This document shows positions 17,459 to 27,449 of a stretch of DNA of 57,761 nucleotides, piece by piece. Under the pieces are notes generated by a model. The model did not search any database. It had not been told where the DNA came from and saw only the letters and a list, made by a program, of their open reading frames with translations. The first letter of the stretch is position 1, and every line of letters starts with the position of its first letter. The stretch covers positions 1 to 57,761 of the forward strand of contig PBTE01000222.1 in the NCBI GenBank assembly GCA_002726515.1. The letters are read 5' to 3'. Position numbers and translations under genes: made by a program. Source of the stretch: Planctomycetaceae bacterium (GTDB lineage: Bacteria > Planctomycetota > Planctomycetia > Pirellulales > Pirellulaceae).

Positions 17459-18229
17459 AGCGGGAGCGATGGAAGCAGGATAATGGTACCTACGGTGAGT
17501 CCTTCAAAATGTCCTGCTACTTTGCTTGACTCGCTGGAACAATTCCCGGCCTTTTCAACAACGGAAAGAATTCACCAAAAACGTCGGCAGCAAAACTCGC
17601 AAACGAATCAGACACTCGTGGCGCACGGTTCGGTTTTCAGGTTTAACTCCCTGCGAACATACCACGGCAGGTCAACTGTTTCAAACCACACCTGCTTCCC
17701 CACCTCTTCGTGTGCCTTCGCTCAACCCGGCAGTGAAAACAGCCTGTGACCTCAAAAGAGTTGCCCACTTCTGTTTCCCGCATAGGCCCACCGGCCACCG
17801 CGACAAAAGTCCGGCTGAAAACGTTCTCTTTGGCCGATCGGGCAGCGGACGAGTATTTCAAGGGTACATGGCCTGAGAGTCTTCTCGGTGCCGCAACGGT
17901 TCGGGTTGTCTTGGCCACACCAGAAATTTAAAATGGAAGCATACCAATTTCGACTGAAAAACTCGCATCAAGACAAGTGGTTCGTTGTAATTTGAAAGTT
18001 GGTTGCTGATACTGGATAGGTGCCGAAATGGAAGTCTCGCTCCCTGCCGGTCCCATCAAATACGACCCTTTCTCCGCGGTGGGAGTCGGAAAGGTCATTT
18101 TTTTGTGGGCAGTTTCATCAAAACAGCCGTTTCGTTCGGTCGGTGGAGCAGCACACATGCCCCGATCAGCCATGGATTCGAGTTCCTGAAACCGATAGCA
18201 GAACAGTGGGAAGGTTCTAAGGAGACGAG
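17459..18229. other. 771-bp gap, no gene supported
   Basis: Divergent region between the MFS gene and the Gfo/Idh/MocA gene. Short frames on both strands have no recognisable features. Its right end has AAGGAGACG just ahead of the next start. No clear promoter boxes or repeats were seen. Confidence 0.5.
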
Positions 18230-19543
18230 ATGATAAATCACAAGCCCGGCAATTCGCGTCGCCAATTTCTGAAAAACAGCACCGCCACCGTGGCAGGGAC
18301 GACGCTCGCCGGTAGTCTCACCAACCTCTCAGCGACGGCGCATGCGGCGGGCAGTGACTGGTTAAAAGTAGGGCTCGTCGGTTGTGGGGGTCGTGGCACG
18401 GGTGCCGCGTTACAAGCGCTGCGAGCGGACCCGCATACAAAACTGGTCGCAGTTGCTGACGCTTTCCAGGAAAAAATTGACGGTTCGCTGAAAACACTCC
18501 GCCAACAGGAAGAAGTCGCCTCCCGGGTTACCGTTGACCCCAGCCATCAATTTGTGGGTTTGGACTCGTATCAACATGTTATCGATGCCGTCGACGTGGT
18601 TCTCCTTTGTACGCCACCCGGGTTTCGCCCCGTACATTTCGCCGCTGCGGTTGAGGCGGGGAAACATATCTTTACGGAAAAACCAATGGCGACCGACAGT
18701 GCGGGAATTCGGTCCGTCATACAATCTGTCCGGCTCTCGAAGGACAAGGGATTGTCGGTTGTGTCTGGTTTCTGCTGGCGATACAGCAACCCGAAACGAG
18801 CGCTGTTTGAAAAAATCCACGATGGATCCATCGGAGACGTGCGGTCCGTCTTTGGCACCTACTACACCACCCCGGTCAAGAAAATGCTCCCCGTGGAATC
18901 CCGGCCGGATGGAATGTCCGATCTCGAATGGATGGTTCGCAATTGGTACAACTTCACCTGGCTTTCAGGGGACGGACTGGTGGAACAGGCTTGCCACACT
19001 GTCGATTGGGTTTCCTGGGCCTACGGGGACAAAGTGCCTGTCAGTTGTACTGCGGTGGGTGGACGACAGATCCCGTCTGCCGGTGGAAATATCTTCGACC
19101 ACGTGGAGGTGAACTACCTGTGGGACAACGGAGCCCGTGGCTTTGTCGTTCATCGACAGATCGACGGCTGCTACGGAGAAAACCAACTCTACGTCCTGGG
19201 TACCAAAGGCAACGGGGCACTCACGCGCCACAGCCAGATTAGCGATCTGACGGACCAGCGCGTCTGGAAGTACGACGGATCGGTCAATAGCATGTATCAG
19301 GCCGAACACGACGCACTCTTTGCCTCGATTCGTTCGGGAAACCCCGTCAATCACGGAGACCGCATGGCCAACAGTACGATGATGGCCATCATGGGTCGTC
19401 TGGCAGCCTACACGGGTGAAAAAATCACCTGGGAAATGGCAATAAACTCCCAGGACACACTCGTCCCAGCGATCACCGACGGCTGGAACACTCCTGTCGT
19501 TTCCCGCAAAATTGCTCAACCGGGTACGGTGCGATATGTGTAG
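18230..19543 (+). CDS. Gfo/Idh/MocA family oxidoreductase, Tat-exported
   Basis: The 437-residue protein starts with a Tat signal (SRRQFLKNS followed by a hydrophobic run to SATAHA). The Rossmann domain begins at KVGLVGCGGRGTG (about 45-57) and contains the EKP catalytic motif in HIFTEKPMATD. The C-terminal domain carries the FTWLSGDGLVEQACHTVDW block characteristic of the planctomycete group. Such enzymes oxidise or epimerise sugars with bound NAD(P). A strong AAGGAGACG site precedes the ATG. It is the first of four forward genes with 74-283-bp spacers that may form one metabolic cluster. Confidence 0.92.
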   Translation: MINHKPGNSRRQFLKNSTATVAGTTLAGSLTNLSATAHAAGSDWLKVGLVGCGGRGTGAALQALRADPHTKLVAVADAFQEKIDGSLKTLRQQEEVASRVTVDPSHQFVGLDSYQHVIDAVDVVLLCTPPGFRPVHFAAAVEAGKHIFTEKPMATDSAGIRSVIQSVRLSKDKGLSVVSGFCWRYSNPKRALFEKIHDGSIGDVRSVFGTYYTTPVKKMLPVESRPDGMSDLEWMVRNWYNFTWLSGDGLVEQACHTVDWVSWAYGDKVPVSCTAVGGRQIPSAGGNIFDHVEVNYLWDNGARGFVVHRQIDGCYGENQLYVLGTKGNGALTRHSQISDLTDQRVWKYDGSVNSMYQAEHDALFASIRSGNPVNHGDRMANSTMMAIMGRLAAYTGEKITWEMAINSQDTLVPAITDGWNTPVVSRKIAQPGTVRYV

Positions 19544-19570
19544 AAAAAGAACAAAAACTATGCACCATCG

Positions 19571-19589
19571 GGTTTCATCCCGTGAAACC
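19571..19589 (+). promoter_or_regulatory. intercistronic hairpin
   Basis: GGTTTCA-tcccg-TGAAACC forms a perfect 7-bp stem with a 5-base loop. It lies 28 bases after the Gfo/Idh/MocA stop and 28 bases before the next ATG. No U-tract follows, so it may be a processing or attenuation element rather than a simple terminator. Confidence 0.35.
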
Positions 19590-19617
19590 AGGTGCCCTGA
19601 TTCCTGGAGAACAGCGC

Positions 19618-20184
19618 ATGCGAATAACTGACGACATCGTAAAAGACCAGGACTTGCTACGGGCAGTGTCCGACCCGGAGGCCCTCACAAAGCTCGGAAC
19701 GTATAACTGGTGGGATGGTTGGTGGCGCTGCGACCCACGAAATGCTTTTGAAGAGTTAATACAGTTGCTCTGGAACGATCAGGGGCTACCGGAAACGGTG
19801 GCCGGATTCGAGTACTGGAACAACGTCAACCAGGCCACAGGTGGAGTCGGTTGGCACCGAGATTGTGACGAAAAAACTCGCGCTGCCAGTGGCAGAGTGA
19901 TCACGCCGATGGCCGGACAGGTTTATTACATGCATGTCGAGAATCTATCGGGCGGATTTTTAGAAGTCAGTGACGCCCAAAACATGTCCCTCATTTCCTC
20001 GGAAACTCTGGAGCGAGTTCGTCCGAAAACAAACCGGATGATCTACCATGATCCCAGCCTGCTGCATCGTGTTTCACCGGTGCATGCAGGACTTCGCCAC
20101 GCGTTTTTGGCCAACGTCTGGAATTCCAAACCCGCTACTTTTGACTTGGGTGATTGCGTCGACGCTCAGTTTCAACCCGTTTGA
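19618..20184 (+). CDS. Fe(II)/2-oxoglutarate-dependent oxygenase-like protein
   Basis: From ATG at 19618, with GGAGA upstream, the product has 188 residues. It shows the jelly-roll oxygenase facial triad pattern: His80 and Asp82 in GWHRDCDE, His150 in LLHRVSPV, and Arg160 in GLRHAF as the likely 2-oxoglutarate ligand. This spacing is typical of the prolyl-4-hydroxylase-like 2OG-Fe(II) group. Such enzymes hydroxylate small molecules or protein side chains. It has no signal peptide. It sits inside the forward cluster behind the Gfo/Idh/MocA gene. The family assignment is by motif only. Confidence 0.65.
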   Translation: MRITDDIVKDQDLLRAVSDPEALTKLGTYNWWDGWWRCDPRNAFEELIQLLWNDQGLPETVAGFEYWNNVNQATGGVGWHRDCDEKTRAASGRVITPMAGQVYYMHVENLSGGFLEVSDAQNMSLISSETLERVRPKTNRMIYHDPSLLHRVSPVHAGLRHAFLANVWNSKPATFDLGDCVDAQFQPV

Positions 20185-20197
20185 GTTCCCGTTCTCA

Positions 20198-20234
20198 CTG
20201 GCAACCGTCGAGCCGTTCGACACTTTCGTGCCAG
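20198..20234 (+). promoter_or_regulatory. nested intercistronic hairpin
   Basis: CTGGCA pairs with TGCCAG (outer 6-bp stem, 20198-20203 with 20229-20234), and inside it GTCGA pairs with TCGAC around a 5-base loop (20207-20221). It starts 14 bases after the oxygenase stop and precedes the aminotransferase gene. No U-tract is present. Confidence 0.3.
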
Positions 20235-20310
20235 AATGTGCAATTGAACGATCTGCGACTGACCTGGAACTGATCGCCGACACACAAACTAATATTTTCG
20301 AAGGTGAACC

Positions 20311-21228
20311 ATGCAAGAACCAATCGCCTACTTGAAAGGCAAGTTTGTCCCCGCGTCAGAATGTGTTCTTCCGATCTATGATTTGGGCATCGTTCTCGGA
20401 GCAGCCGTCACCGATTTTCTGCGCACTTTCCATCAACGTCCTTATCGAATGGAAGATCATGTCCAGCGATTCTACCGGTCCTGCAAATATGCGAGGATCG
20501 ATCCACCGGTCGATTTGCAGGAAAGCATCGCCATCTCGGAAAAGCTTCTGGCAGAAAACGCAAAACTGGTACCTGGCGCGGAATTAGGACTGGTGTATTA
20601 CATGACGGCCGGAGAAAACACCGTGTACGCCGGAGCTTCCGGTGTCCCGGAGCACCCGACGCCGACCTATGTACAACACACGTTTCCGACGCAGTTTCAT
20701 CTGTGGAAGAATGCTTTTTTGCACGGCGTACACTGCGTCACACCCGCACCTCGCCATTGGCCACCGCAGTGTCTCTCTTCCAAAATCAAGAACCGCAACC
20801 GGCTTCACATGTGGATTGGAGAACAAGAGGCGCACGTGGTCGAGAAGAATGCCATGCCCCTGTTTTTAGACATCGACGGAAATGTCACCGAAACCGGCGG
20901 TTCCAATTTTGTAATCTTTCGCGACGGGCAGGTGGTGTCACCTCGTCGTAACAACATTCTCTGGGGCATCAGTTTGACGGTACTCTCCGAAATCTGCGCC
21001 GAGTTGGGAATCCCTTTCGTCGAACAGGACATCCAAACCTACGACGTCGTCAACGCCGACGAGGCCTGGATTCCAACAACTCCCTACTGCCTTGGCCCGG
21101 TTGTTCGCATCAATGGCGTGCCGATTGGCGATGGTCAACCTGGCCCGGTATGGCGCAAATTGCTCGACCGCTGGAGTGAGATTGTAGACAAGGACATCTA
21201 CCGCGAGACTGCAGAAGCGTCGCTTTGA
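20311..21228 (+). CDS. class IV PLP-dependent aminotransferase
   Basis: The 305-residue protein matches the BCAT/DAAT fold type IV group. It opens with YLKGKFVPASE and has PIYDLGIVLG, the PLP-linking Lys160 in SSKIKNRNRL, the phosphate-side Glu194 in VTETGGSNF and a C-terminal TPYCLGPVVRINGVPIGDG. Members include branched-chain and D-amino acid aminotransferases and aminodeoxychorismate lyase; the exact activity cannot be assigned. AAGG precedes the ATG. It follows the oxygenase by 126 bp and precedes a dehydrogenase, fitting an amino-acid or sugar-acid conversion cluster. Confidence 0.9.
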   Translation: MQEPIAYLKGKFVPASECVLPIYDLGIVLGAAVTDFLRTFHQRPYRMEDHVQRFYRSCKYARIDPPVDLQESIAISEKLLAENAKLVPGAELGLVYYMTAGENTVYAGASGVPEHPTPTYVQHTFPTQFHLWKNAFLHGVHCVTPAPRHWPPQCLSSKIKNRNRLHMWIGEQEAHVVEKNAMPLFLDIDGNVTETGGSNFVIFRDGQVVSPRRNNILWGISLTVLSEICAELGIPFVEQDIQTYDVVNADEAWIPTTPYCLGPVVRINGVPIGDGQPGPVWRKLLDRWSEIVDKDIYRETAEASL

Positions 21229-21511
21229 ACCGCAGAACGACCTTCATGTACGATATCGCTCGCCTTACCGATCCAGTACCTGACCTCGTCCCCTGGCTTC
21301 CAGCAAGGATGAACCGGTAACCCCGATTTCCTACATTTGACGGCCCTTCTCCCCTCAAAACACGACCTCACCTCTGTGGCGTCGCGCCAAATCCCGGTCC
21401 CGGCATCTGTTTTGAAAACTTGTGGGATGATATACCTGTGAGTACGGACGTTACATGCCTGTGGCTGACGCAAGCGGCATCACGGAGTCACCGATACGGA
21501 GGACTGGTACT

Positions 21512-22852
21512 GTGTTATTCGAACAATTACGCACACGTGAATCCCAGGGGTGTCCTATTCGAGTGGGTGTGATCGGTGCCGGCACGTTCGGCACTCAGAT
21601 CGTGGCACAGACGTGTCAGATGCAGGGCATCAGAATCTCTGCGTTGGCAGAATTGGACCCGGCGCGCGCCCGCAAGGCCCTCACTCTCGGTGGAATTCAA
21701 AGTGAACGCATCCTTGAAGTAGAAACCAGCTCTGCCATCAACGACGCAATTCGTAACGATTATCCCGTGATCACTACGGATGCGAATGTTTTGATGGAGA
21801 GCGAGATCGACGTGGTGGTCGAGGCCACTGGCCATGTCAACGTGGGTACCACGCACGCTTACCGGGCAATCGAAGCGCAAAAACACGTGGTCATGGTAAC
21901 GGTTGAAGCCGATATCGTGGTAGGACATTTGTTGAAGCAAAAGGCTGATGCAGCCGGAGTCATGTACAGCATGGCTTACGGCGACGAGCCAGCCCTGGCC
22001 TGCGAGTTGTGGGACTGGGCACGGGCCCTGGGATTCCGAGTGGTGGCTGCCGGCAAAGGAACCCGGTTCCTTCCGTCGTTTCGCAAATACAATCCGGATG
22101 ACGTGGCAGAGCAGTACGGATTTACAGGTGACGATTACAACGCCCAGATGTTTGGCTCCTTCCTCGACGGCACAAAGCACGCGATTGAAATGGCGGCCCT
22201 CTCCAACGCCACGGGATTAGTGCCCGACGTGCGCGGCATGCACTTCCCCTCTCCCGATCTGCGAGAAATCCCCGATGTGCTGTGCTCAACCGAGAAGGGC
22301 GGAATCTTGCAGCAGGAAGGAGTCGTGGAGGCCGTCAGTGCGATCCGGCCGGACCAGTCGGAGGTGGAGCGGAACCTGCGTGGCGGATTATACGCTGTGA
22401 TCGACGCACCGGCAGGATTCTCGGTCGATTCGCTCGCATCCTACGGCGAAATCATCGGTATGATCACCAGTAAAAAAAGTAATTATGCCATGATCTATCG
22501 GCCGCAGCACTTCATCGGCCACGAGATGCCGATCACTGTGGCACGGATGATGGTTTGGGGTCAGACTTGTGGTGCGGCAGTCACCAAAACGGCTGACGTG
22601 GTGGCCGCCGCCAAACGGCCGTTGGTACCGGGAGATGTGCTGGACGGTGAAGGCGGATTTACGGTGTATGGCCTGATCGACCGGACCGACACCGCACAAC
22701 GGGAACAGCTTGTGCCGATGGGGCTCACCCAGGGAGCAAAGGTTACGCAGAATATTCCCGAGGATGGCATGATTACCTACAACAACGTGGATGTGGCTGA
22801 TTCCCTGCCATATCGACTGCTGCAAGAGGAAGCACTGACCGGCGCCGGTTGA
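21512..22852 (+). CDS. homoserine dehydrogenase-like NAD(P) oxidoreductase with SAF domain
   Basis: The 446-residue protein has an N-terminal Rossmann domain (IRVGVIGAGTFGTQI) and VVVEATGHVNVG, as in homoserine-dehydrogenase-like enzymes, then a catalytic-type middle domain (GDEPALACELWDWA) and a C-terminal SAF-like region containing DVVAAAKRPLVPGDVLDGEGG. This architecture occurs in sugar-acid and aldose-like degradation operons, but no specific substrate is assigned. I prefer the GTG at 21512, since GGAGG lies about nine bases upstream and family members start close to this point. An upstream ATG at 21455 would add 19 residues without a ribosome binding site. It closes the forward cluster. 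Confidence 0.8.
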   Translation: MLFEQLRTRESQGCPIRVGVIGAGTFGTQIVAQTCQMQGIRISALAELDPARARKALTLGGIQSERILEVETSSAINDAIRNDYPVITTDANVLMESEIDVVVEATGHVNVGTTHAYRAIEAQKHVVMVTVEADIVVGHLLKQKADAAGVMYSMAYGDEPALACELWDWARALGFRVVAAGKGTRFLPSFRKYNPDDVAEQYGFTGDDYNAQMFGSFLDGTKHAIEMAALSNATGLVPDVRGMHFPSPDLREIPDVLCSTEKGGILQQEGVVEAVSAIRPDQSEVERNLRGGLYAVIDAPAGFSVDSLASYGEIIGMITSKKSNYAMIYRPQHFIGHEMPITVARMMVWGQTCGAAVTKTADVVAAAKRPLVPGDVLDGEGGFTVYGLIDRTDTAQREQLVPMGLTQGAKVTQNIPEDGMITYNNVDVADSLPYRLLQEEALTGAG

Positions 22853-22943
22853 TCAAAATGCTTGTCGGCGTTCGCCCACCCGTTCCAAAGACTTGAGCTG
22901 CCCTCACCGGAAGAGCATGTTTCTTCATCCGATGGTTCAAGCG

Positions 22944-24314
22944 TCAAGAGTCCAACTCTTTGCCAACTTCCGCCAGTGAGTCGTCGATCAACGCCACGAT
23001 TTCATCAACATCTGGTCGGCTGACGCAAAGTGGCGGGGACAAGTTGATGATTACATTTCCGTGAGCGCGGAGCAAGAGCCGACGTTTCTTAAAGGCGGCC
23101 ATCAGCCGTCGCGGAATTTTCTGTTCTACGGGAAAGCATGCTTTGGTCTTCCGATCAGCTACTAACTCCATCGAAAGCATCAGGCCGATGCCGCGCACGT
23201 CCCCAATCATCGCGTGTTTCTCTTGCAGAGCCTGCAAGTGGCACCTGAAATAAGCTCCCACCTCCCTGGCATTTTCCACCAGCTTTTCGCGTTCGATAAT
23301 CTCAATGTTCTTCAGGCCGGCGGCTGCAGGAACGGGATGTCCGGCAGCGGTGAACACATGTTGGAAACACCTGCCTTCACCGGTAAATTCATCTGCGATT
23401 TCCTGACGTGCAATGGTAGCTCCCAGCGGTAGATACGTGCTGCACATTCCCTTCGCCATGGTGATGAGGTCGGGCACAACGTTCCAATGTTCAACGGCGA
23501 ACATCTTGCCGGTGCGGCCGAAACCCGTGATGACTTCATCAGCGATCAGCAAAACGCCATAACGGTCGCAAATTTCGCGCAGTCGTGGCCAGTACCCGTC
23601 GCCCGGTACAATCGCACCCGGCCCGCTGGTGACCGGCTCGGCAATGACTGCCGCCACGGTTTCCGCGCCATGCGTCTGAATGAGCTCTTCGATGGCGGTG
23701 GCACATCTCGTGGCACATTCCGTAGCATTTGAGGATTCGTATTCACAGCGGTAGCTGTTGGGTTGCGGGGCGTGCAGCACACCCGGATAAGACGGATCGT
23801 AGTCGCTCAGCACAGTCCCTTCGGCGGATCCCAACCACAGGACACCAGCGGTTGCTCCATGATAAGAACCACGACGGCTGATGATCTTGTGACGATTGTT
23901 TTCGCCGCGCCGGTGATGGTAGGCACGAGCAATTTTCAGCGCGGTCTCATTGGCTTCCGAGCCGCCACTGGAGAGAAAGGTTCGAGATAAGCTACCGGGA
24001 GTGATCTGGGCGAGTTTGGCGACCAGACGGATCGTGGGCGGGTTGGCAGACCGCTGTGGGAAATAGGAAATCTGCCGCATCTGCTCGTAGGCCGCCTCGG
24101 CAATTTCCTGTCGACCGTACCCCACATTGACCGATGCATAGCCGGCATTGGCATCGATCCAGGAGTTGCCTTCACTGTCGGTGACTCGCATCCCCTGTCC
24201 TTGAACCATGATCAGTGGTTCGCCCTCGAGGGCGACTTGCGCCCAATCGGCGCTGTGCATCCACAGGTGTTTCTCAGCCAAGGAACGTAATTGTTCTGTT
24301 TCGGTAGCTGTCAT
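22944..24314 (-). CDS. class III aminotransferase (aspartate aminotransferase family)
   Basis: From ATG at 24314 the product has 456 residues. It contains the fold-type-I class III hallmarks: [11 protein letters not shown] near the N-terminus, [15 protein letters not shown], the YHGATAG PLP-side segment, [15 protein letters not shown] with the PLP-stacking Asp, and the Schiff-base lysine in ITMAKGM. Members include omega-amino acid:pyruvate and glutamate-1-semialdehyde-type aminotransferases. Its substrate is unknown. It is convergent with the SAF dehydrogenase gene (91-bp gap). An in-frame GTG at 24350 is possible but has no better ribosome binding site. Confidence 0.9.
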   Translation of the reverse strand: MTATETEQLRSLAEKHLWMHSADWAQVALEGEPLIMVQGQGMRVTDSEGNSWIDANAGYASVNVGYGRQEIAEAAYEQMRQISYFPQRSANPPTIRLVAKLAQITPGSLSRTFLSSGGSEANETALKIARAYHHRRGENNRHKIISRRGSYHGATAGVLWLGSAEGTVLSDYDPSYPGVLHAPQPNSYRCEYESSNATECATRCATAIEELIQTHGAETVAAVIAEPVTSGPGAIVPGDGYWPRLREICDRYGVLLIADEVITGFGRTGKMFAVEHWNVVPDLITMAKGMCSTYLPLGATIARQEIADEFTGEGRCFQHVFTAAGHPVPAAAGLKNIEIIEREKLVENAREVGAYFRCHLQALQEKHAMIGDVRGIGLMLSMELVADRKTKACFPVEQKIPRRLMAAFKKRRLLLRAHGNVIINLSPPLCVSRPDVDEIVALIDDSLAEVGKELDS

Positions 24315-24660
24315 ACCCCAGTTTCTCAATTGTTTGAAAACGGCCGACACACAGGACTCTTTGGTTCAGATTCGTCGCGTTCAAGACTCGCTTTACCTGG
24401 TGCGATGTTCTTAATGTCGATTTTGTGTTGGCCTTGATGCTGGCGTGCTTTACGATGATAACATACGCGAGTAAGCTGAAGGAGGGTGTGTTCGCCCCTC
24501 CGCTTCAAGCTCTTTCGTCTTGTCACCACGAGACTGAGGAGTTTCGCCAGACAAGGCAACACGCTGCCATCCACTACTGCTGGTGGACACCTCACGACAG
24601 GCCTAGACCTGAATTTTTCATTACCTGCCCTGAACTTTATTGCGTGCAGCAAAGGTTCCT
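24315..24660. other. 346-bp divergent gap
   Basis: Separates the class III aminotransferase from the aldo/keto reductase gene. No gene is supported. AAGG at 24653-24656 is the likely ribosome binding site for the reductase. No clear promoter boxes were seen. Confidence 0.4.
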
Positions 24661-25800
24661 ATGATGAGTCCCAAATCAAGTGACTACCGTTCATCCGGCA
24701 GCCGGACCGATTTTCCGGATTACCGGACGCGAAGGAATTTTCTGACAAAATGCTGCGGCACTGTAATCGGCGGAACCTTGACAGCCAGCGTGTCCAGTGC
24801 CGCAAAAATTCGTTCCGATCGACTCGTGCGATTCGGTAAGACCGACCTGTATGTAACCCGTTATTGCCAGGGTACCGCCTTCCGCCAGGTTCCACGCGAC
24901 GATCGTCCCGAGGGACGTGCCATCCTGCACCGCTGCCTGGACGTGGGAATCAACTTTTTTGACAGCGCAGAAGCCTATGGCTGGGGTGGTTCCGAAACGG
25001 TTCTGGGCCGAGCCATTCGAGGACGTCGCGACGAGGTCGTTCTCTGCACCAAAGCCGCACCCAGTTCGGCACCCGTACAAGATCCGGATCCTAACAAGTT
25101 CAAGCCCGGCGGTCTCGTCACTTTCAGTGAGAAGATTCTGTTCGAAAAACTGGAAGGCAGCCTGAAACGACTGAGGACCGACCATGTAGATCTGTACCTG
25201 TTCCACGACTGGGACGGGACCACGCCAGCTGATCTGCTGGCCGAATGGATGGACAAACTCGTACAATCCGGAAAGACCCGCTACTGGGGAGTCTCCAATT
25301 TTTCAGCCCAACAGGTCGCCCGCTTCTGTGAGATCGCCGGGGCTCGAATCGGCCAGTCTTCCATCGCAGGAACCGAGGATTACTATCATATTGCCGTGGG
25401 CGAACGTCACGATCCTGAACTGTTCAAGGTCATCCGCAATAACCATCTGGGAATGCTGGCCTTCAGCCCCCAAAATGAGGGACAACTCTCTCCGGGCCGA
25501 GAGGACAAACTCGGCAAAGCAAAAACACCCATCGTCCGAGCCCTGGACAAGGTGGCCCGCGAGCTGGGTGCCACCCGGCCCCAGGTCTGTATCGCCTGGG
25601 TTCTGTCACATCCGGAGGTCACCAGCGTTTTAGGAGGTGCCGAATCTCCTGAACACGTTGAAGAAAACTTTGGCGGCACACAACTGGAACTGCCACCCGA
25701 CGCTCTGGCCATGCTCAACGCCGTCAGCAAGAAATATCTTCAACACCGGCTGAAGCGTATCGAACAAGTCCAAGCAGAAAAAGCGCAAGCTTCCAATTGA
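24661..25800 (+). CDS. aldo/keto reductase, Tat-exported
   Basis: The 379-residue product from ATG at 24661 carries a Tat-like N-terminus (TRRNFLTKC followed by a hydrophobic stretch), so export is expected, unlike classical cytoplasmic AKRs. The AKR tetrad is present: Asp and Tyr in FFDSAEAYGWGG, Lys in LCTKAAP and His in LYLFHDWDG. The NADP-binding C-terminal region reads IVRALDKVARELG and LGGAESPEHVEEN. An exported NADPH enzyme needs a cofactor that is folded in before transport, as for other Tat oxidoreductases. It is convergent with the GH-like propeller gene. Confidence 0.9.
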   Translation: MMSPKSSDYRSSGSRTDFPDYRTRRNFLTKCCGTVIGGTLTASVSSAAKIRSDRLVRFGKTDLYVTRYCQGTAFRQVPRDDRPEGRAILHRCLDVGINFFDSAEAYGWGGSETVLGRAIRGRRDEVVLCTKAAPSSAPVQDPDPNKFKPGGLVTFSEKILFEKLEGSLKRLRTDHVDLYLFHDWDGTTPADLLAEWMDKLVQSGKTRYWGVSNFSAQQVARFCEIAGARIGQSSIAGTEDYYHIAVGERHDPELFKVIRNNHLGMLAFSPQNEGQLSPGREDKLGKAKTPIVRALDKVARELGATRPQVCIAWVLSHPEVTSVLGGAESPEHVEENFGGTQLELPPDALAMLNAVSKKYLQHRLKRIEQVQAEKAQASN

Positions 25801-25803
25801 AAT

Positions 25804-25819
25804 TCTTCGCCCACGAAGA
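25804..25819. terminator. short hairpin after the aldo/keto reductase gene
   Basis: TCTTCG-ccca-CGAAGA gives a perfect 6-bp stem with a tetraloop, starting four bases after the TGA stop. No U-tract follows. It lies in the 80-bp convergent gap and could serve both strands. Confidence 0.35.
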
Positions 25820-25880
25820 TCGACCGACAACGTCGAACCCGGTACGGAAAGACGTCAGTTTCTGCAGTGGGGATTTTCAG

Positions 25881-27314
25881 TCACTGTATCGTAAACGAAA
25901 ACAGCTGGCAGTTCCGCAGGTAGAATTTCAGACGGATGACTTTGCCTTTCAGTCCCGCCAACGAGGCCTTTCGCCAACTCATTTCGTGCCGAACTGAATC
26001 GCCGTCAAAAATCGCGGAATCACTTTTAGCAAATCCGTCATACTGCATTTCCTGCTCGTCGATCACTGCCACAGATATCAAACCACCACGAGCCGCGGCG
26101 TTGATTTTCAGGGAGTCACCGGCACAAACAAACGGCCTGGTCACCAAGGTTGCCGGAGATTCTCCCGCGTCGACTGACACGAACCCGTCCAAACGCAGTT
26201 TGGCCAGGCAAATGGGACCACTGCGACCGGTTGGTCCGTGTTCCACCGGACAGGGTGAATAGTAAAACCAGAGTTCGTCGTCAACCATCACCGGCGCATT
26301 GGCCACATAAATTTCTCCCGCATCCATGCTTCCCGGGGGACCGTTCGGCATGAACGGTTCGCGGTCGGCGACCCGTTCCCATGAAATACCGTCACGACTG
26401 ACGGCCAGTTGGACATCGATGTTGCCAAAAATTCTGACATGAGGTTCTTCCGGATACGTGTGGTAGGCTAACAACTGTCCCAGGTAGAGTCCCTCGTATT
26501 TAAAGACCGGCATGTTGTAGAACTGCAGGCCAGGCGGATCCTGCTCGTCGGGAACGAGTACTTCTTGGGGATCACTCCAGTGAATAAAATCATCGCTCAC
26601 CGAGCGACCGATCCTGCGAGTCGTGTTTCCTCCGTGAACCGACGGCCGACAGTAAGCAACATATTGATCATGAAGTTCATCCCAACCAAGCAAGGTGTGC
26701 GAATCGCTGACCTTGCTGATAACCGGATTTCCTGCGTGCTTGGTCCAGTGCAATCCGTCGGGTGAAAAGGCGATCGAAACACCATCACCCTCATTCGAAG
26801 TGCCGTCAGGATCGAGTGACTCGTAAAAGAGTGATTTGTAGAGACGATTGGGGTCGGGGTCCCGGTCATCCCGAATGACATTGGCAGCGGAAGCATTGAA
26901 CACAACCACGTTGTTGTCCGTGGAACCACGGTAGTCCACAATGCCCAGATTCGGCCGCTCCCAGAAAATGCCGTCCCCGGAGGTCGCGTAGCAGATGCTG
27001 TAGAGCAACCTCTCCGGATCAAAACCGAGGTGGGCCCAGCGGGTCTCATTTTTCACACCCATCGGGCTGATGCCCATCTCGCCCAGGCCTGTGTACCACA
27101 TACGGAACTGCCCCGTCTCCGTGTCATGGCAGACCGTCCCGTACAACTCCATTCTTCCTTCCCACGGATAAAGCGGAAACATCAGCGGATTTCCCGCATA
27201 CCTGGCGGGCTGATGAAGCGTGCGACTTGCGCCGTTTAGTTGCTGAATGATGACATCATCAACAAACAGTTGTCGACGGGTGCCGATGAAGAGGGGCTGA
27301 TTTTGGCCGTTCAT
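25881..27314 (-). CDS. GH32/43-like five-bladed beta-propeller protein
   Basis: From ATG at 27314 the protein has 477 residues. It resembles planctomycete proteins annotated as glycosyl hydrolases of the arabinanase/levansucrase/invertase fold: RRQLFVDDVIIQQ near the start, FRMWYTGLG, WERPNLGIVDYRG, IAFSPDGLHWTKH, LLGWDELHDQYVAYCR and AVSRDGISWERVADREPF. Catalytic acids of a specific GH family could not be pinned down, so hydrolase activity is inferred from fold. No signal peptide is seen at this start. A TTG at 27446 would add 44 residues and begin right after the DUF1501 stop. It follows the DUF1501 gene on the same strand and may be co-transcribed. Confidence 0.75.
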   Translation of the reverse strand: MNGQNQPLFIGTRRQLFVDDVIIQQLNGASRTLHQPARYAGNPLMFPLYPWEGRMELYGTVCHDTETGQFRMWYTGLGEMGISPMGVKNETRWAHLGFDPERLLYSICYATSGDGIFWERPNLGIVDYRGSTDNNVVVFNASAANVIRDDRDPDPNRLYKSLFYESLDPDGTSNEGDGVSIAFSPDGLHWTKHAGNPVISKVSDSHTLLGWDELHDQYVAYCRPSVHGGNTTRRIGRSVSDDFIHWSDPQEVLVPDEQDPPGLQFYNMPVFKYEGLYLGQLLAYHTYPEEPHVRIFGNIDVQLAVSRDGISWERVADREPFMPNGPPGSMDAGEIYVANAPVMVDDELWFYYSPCPVEHGPTGRSGPICLAKLRLDGFVSVDAGESPATLVTRPFVCAGDSLKINAAARGGLISVAVIDEQEMQYDGFAKSDSAIFDGDSVRHEMSWRKASLAGLKGKVIRLKFYLRNCQLFSFTIQ

Positions 27315-27449
27315 CGTGTGCTCGTTTCCGCGTGATGCGGAGTGAATCAGATTCCTGTCCAACCTGGTTCCCGGATCCGCCAGCTCCAAAAAGGGGGAGA
27401 CAGCGGGCCCCCGACACGTGGGGTCACACCTTAAGAAACACCTCAAGTT

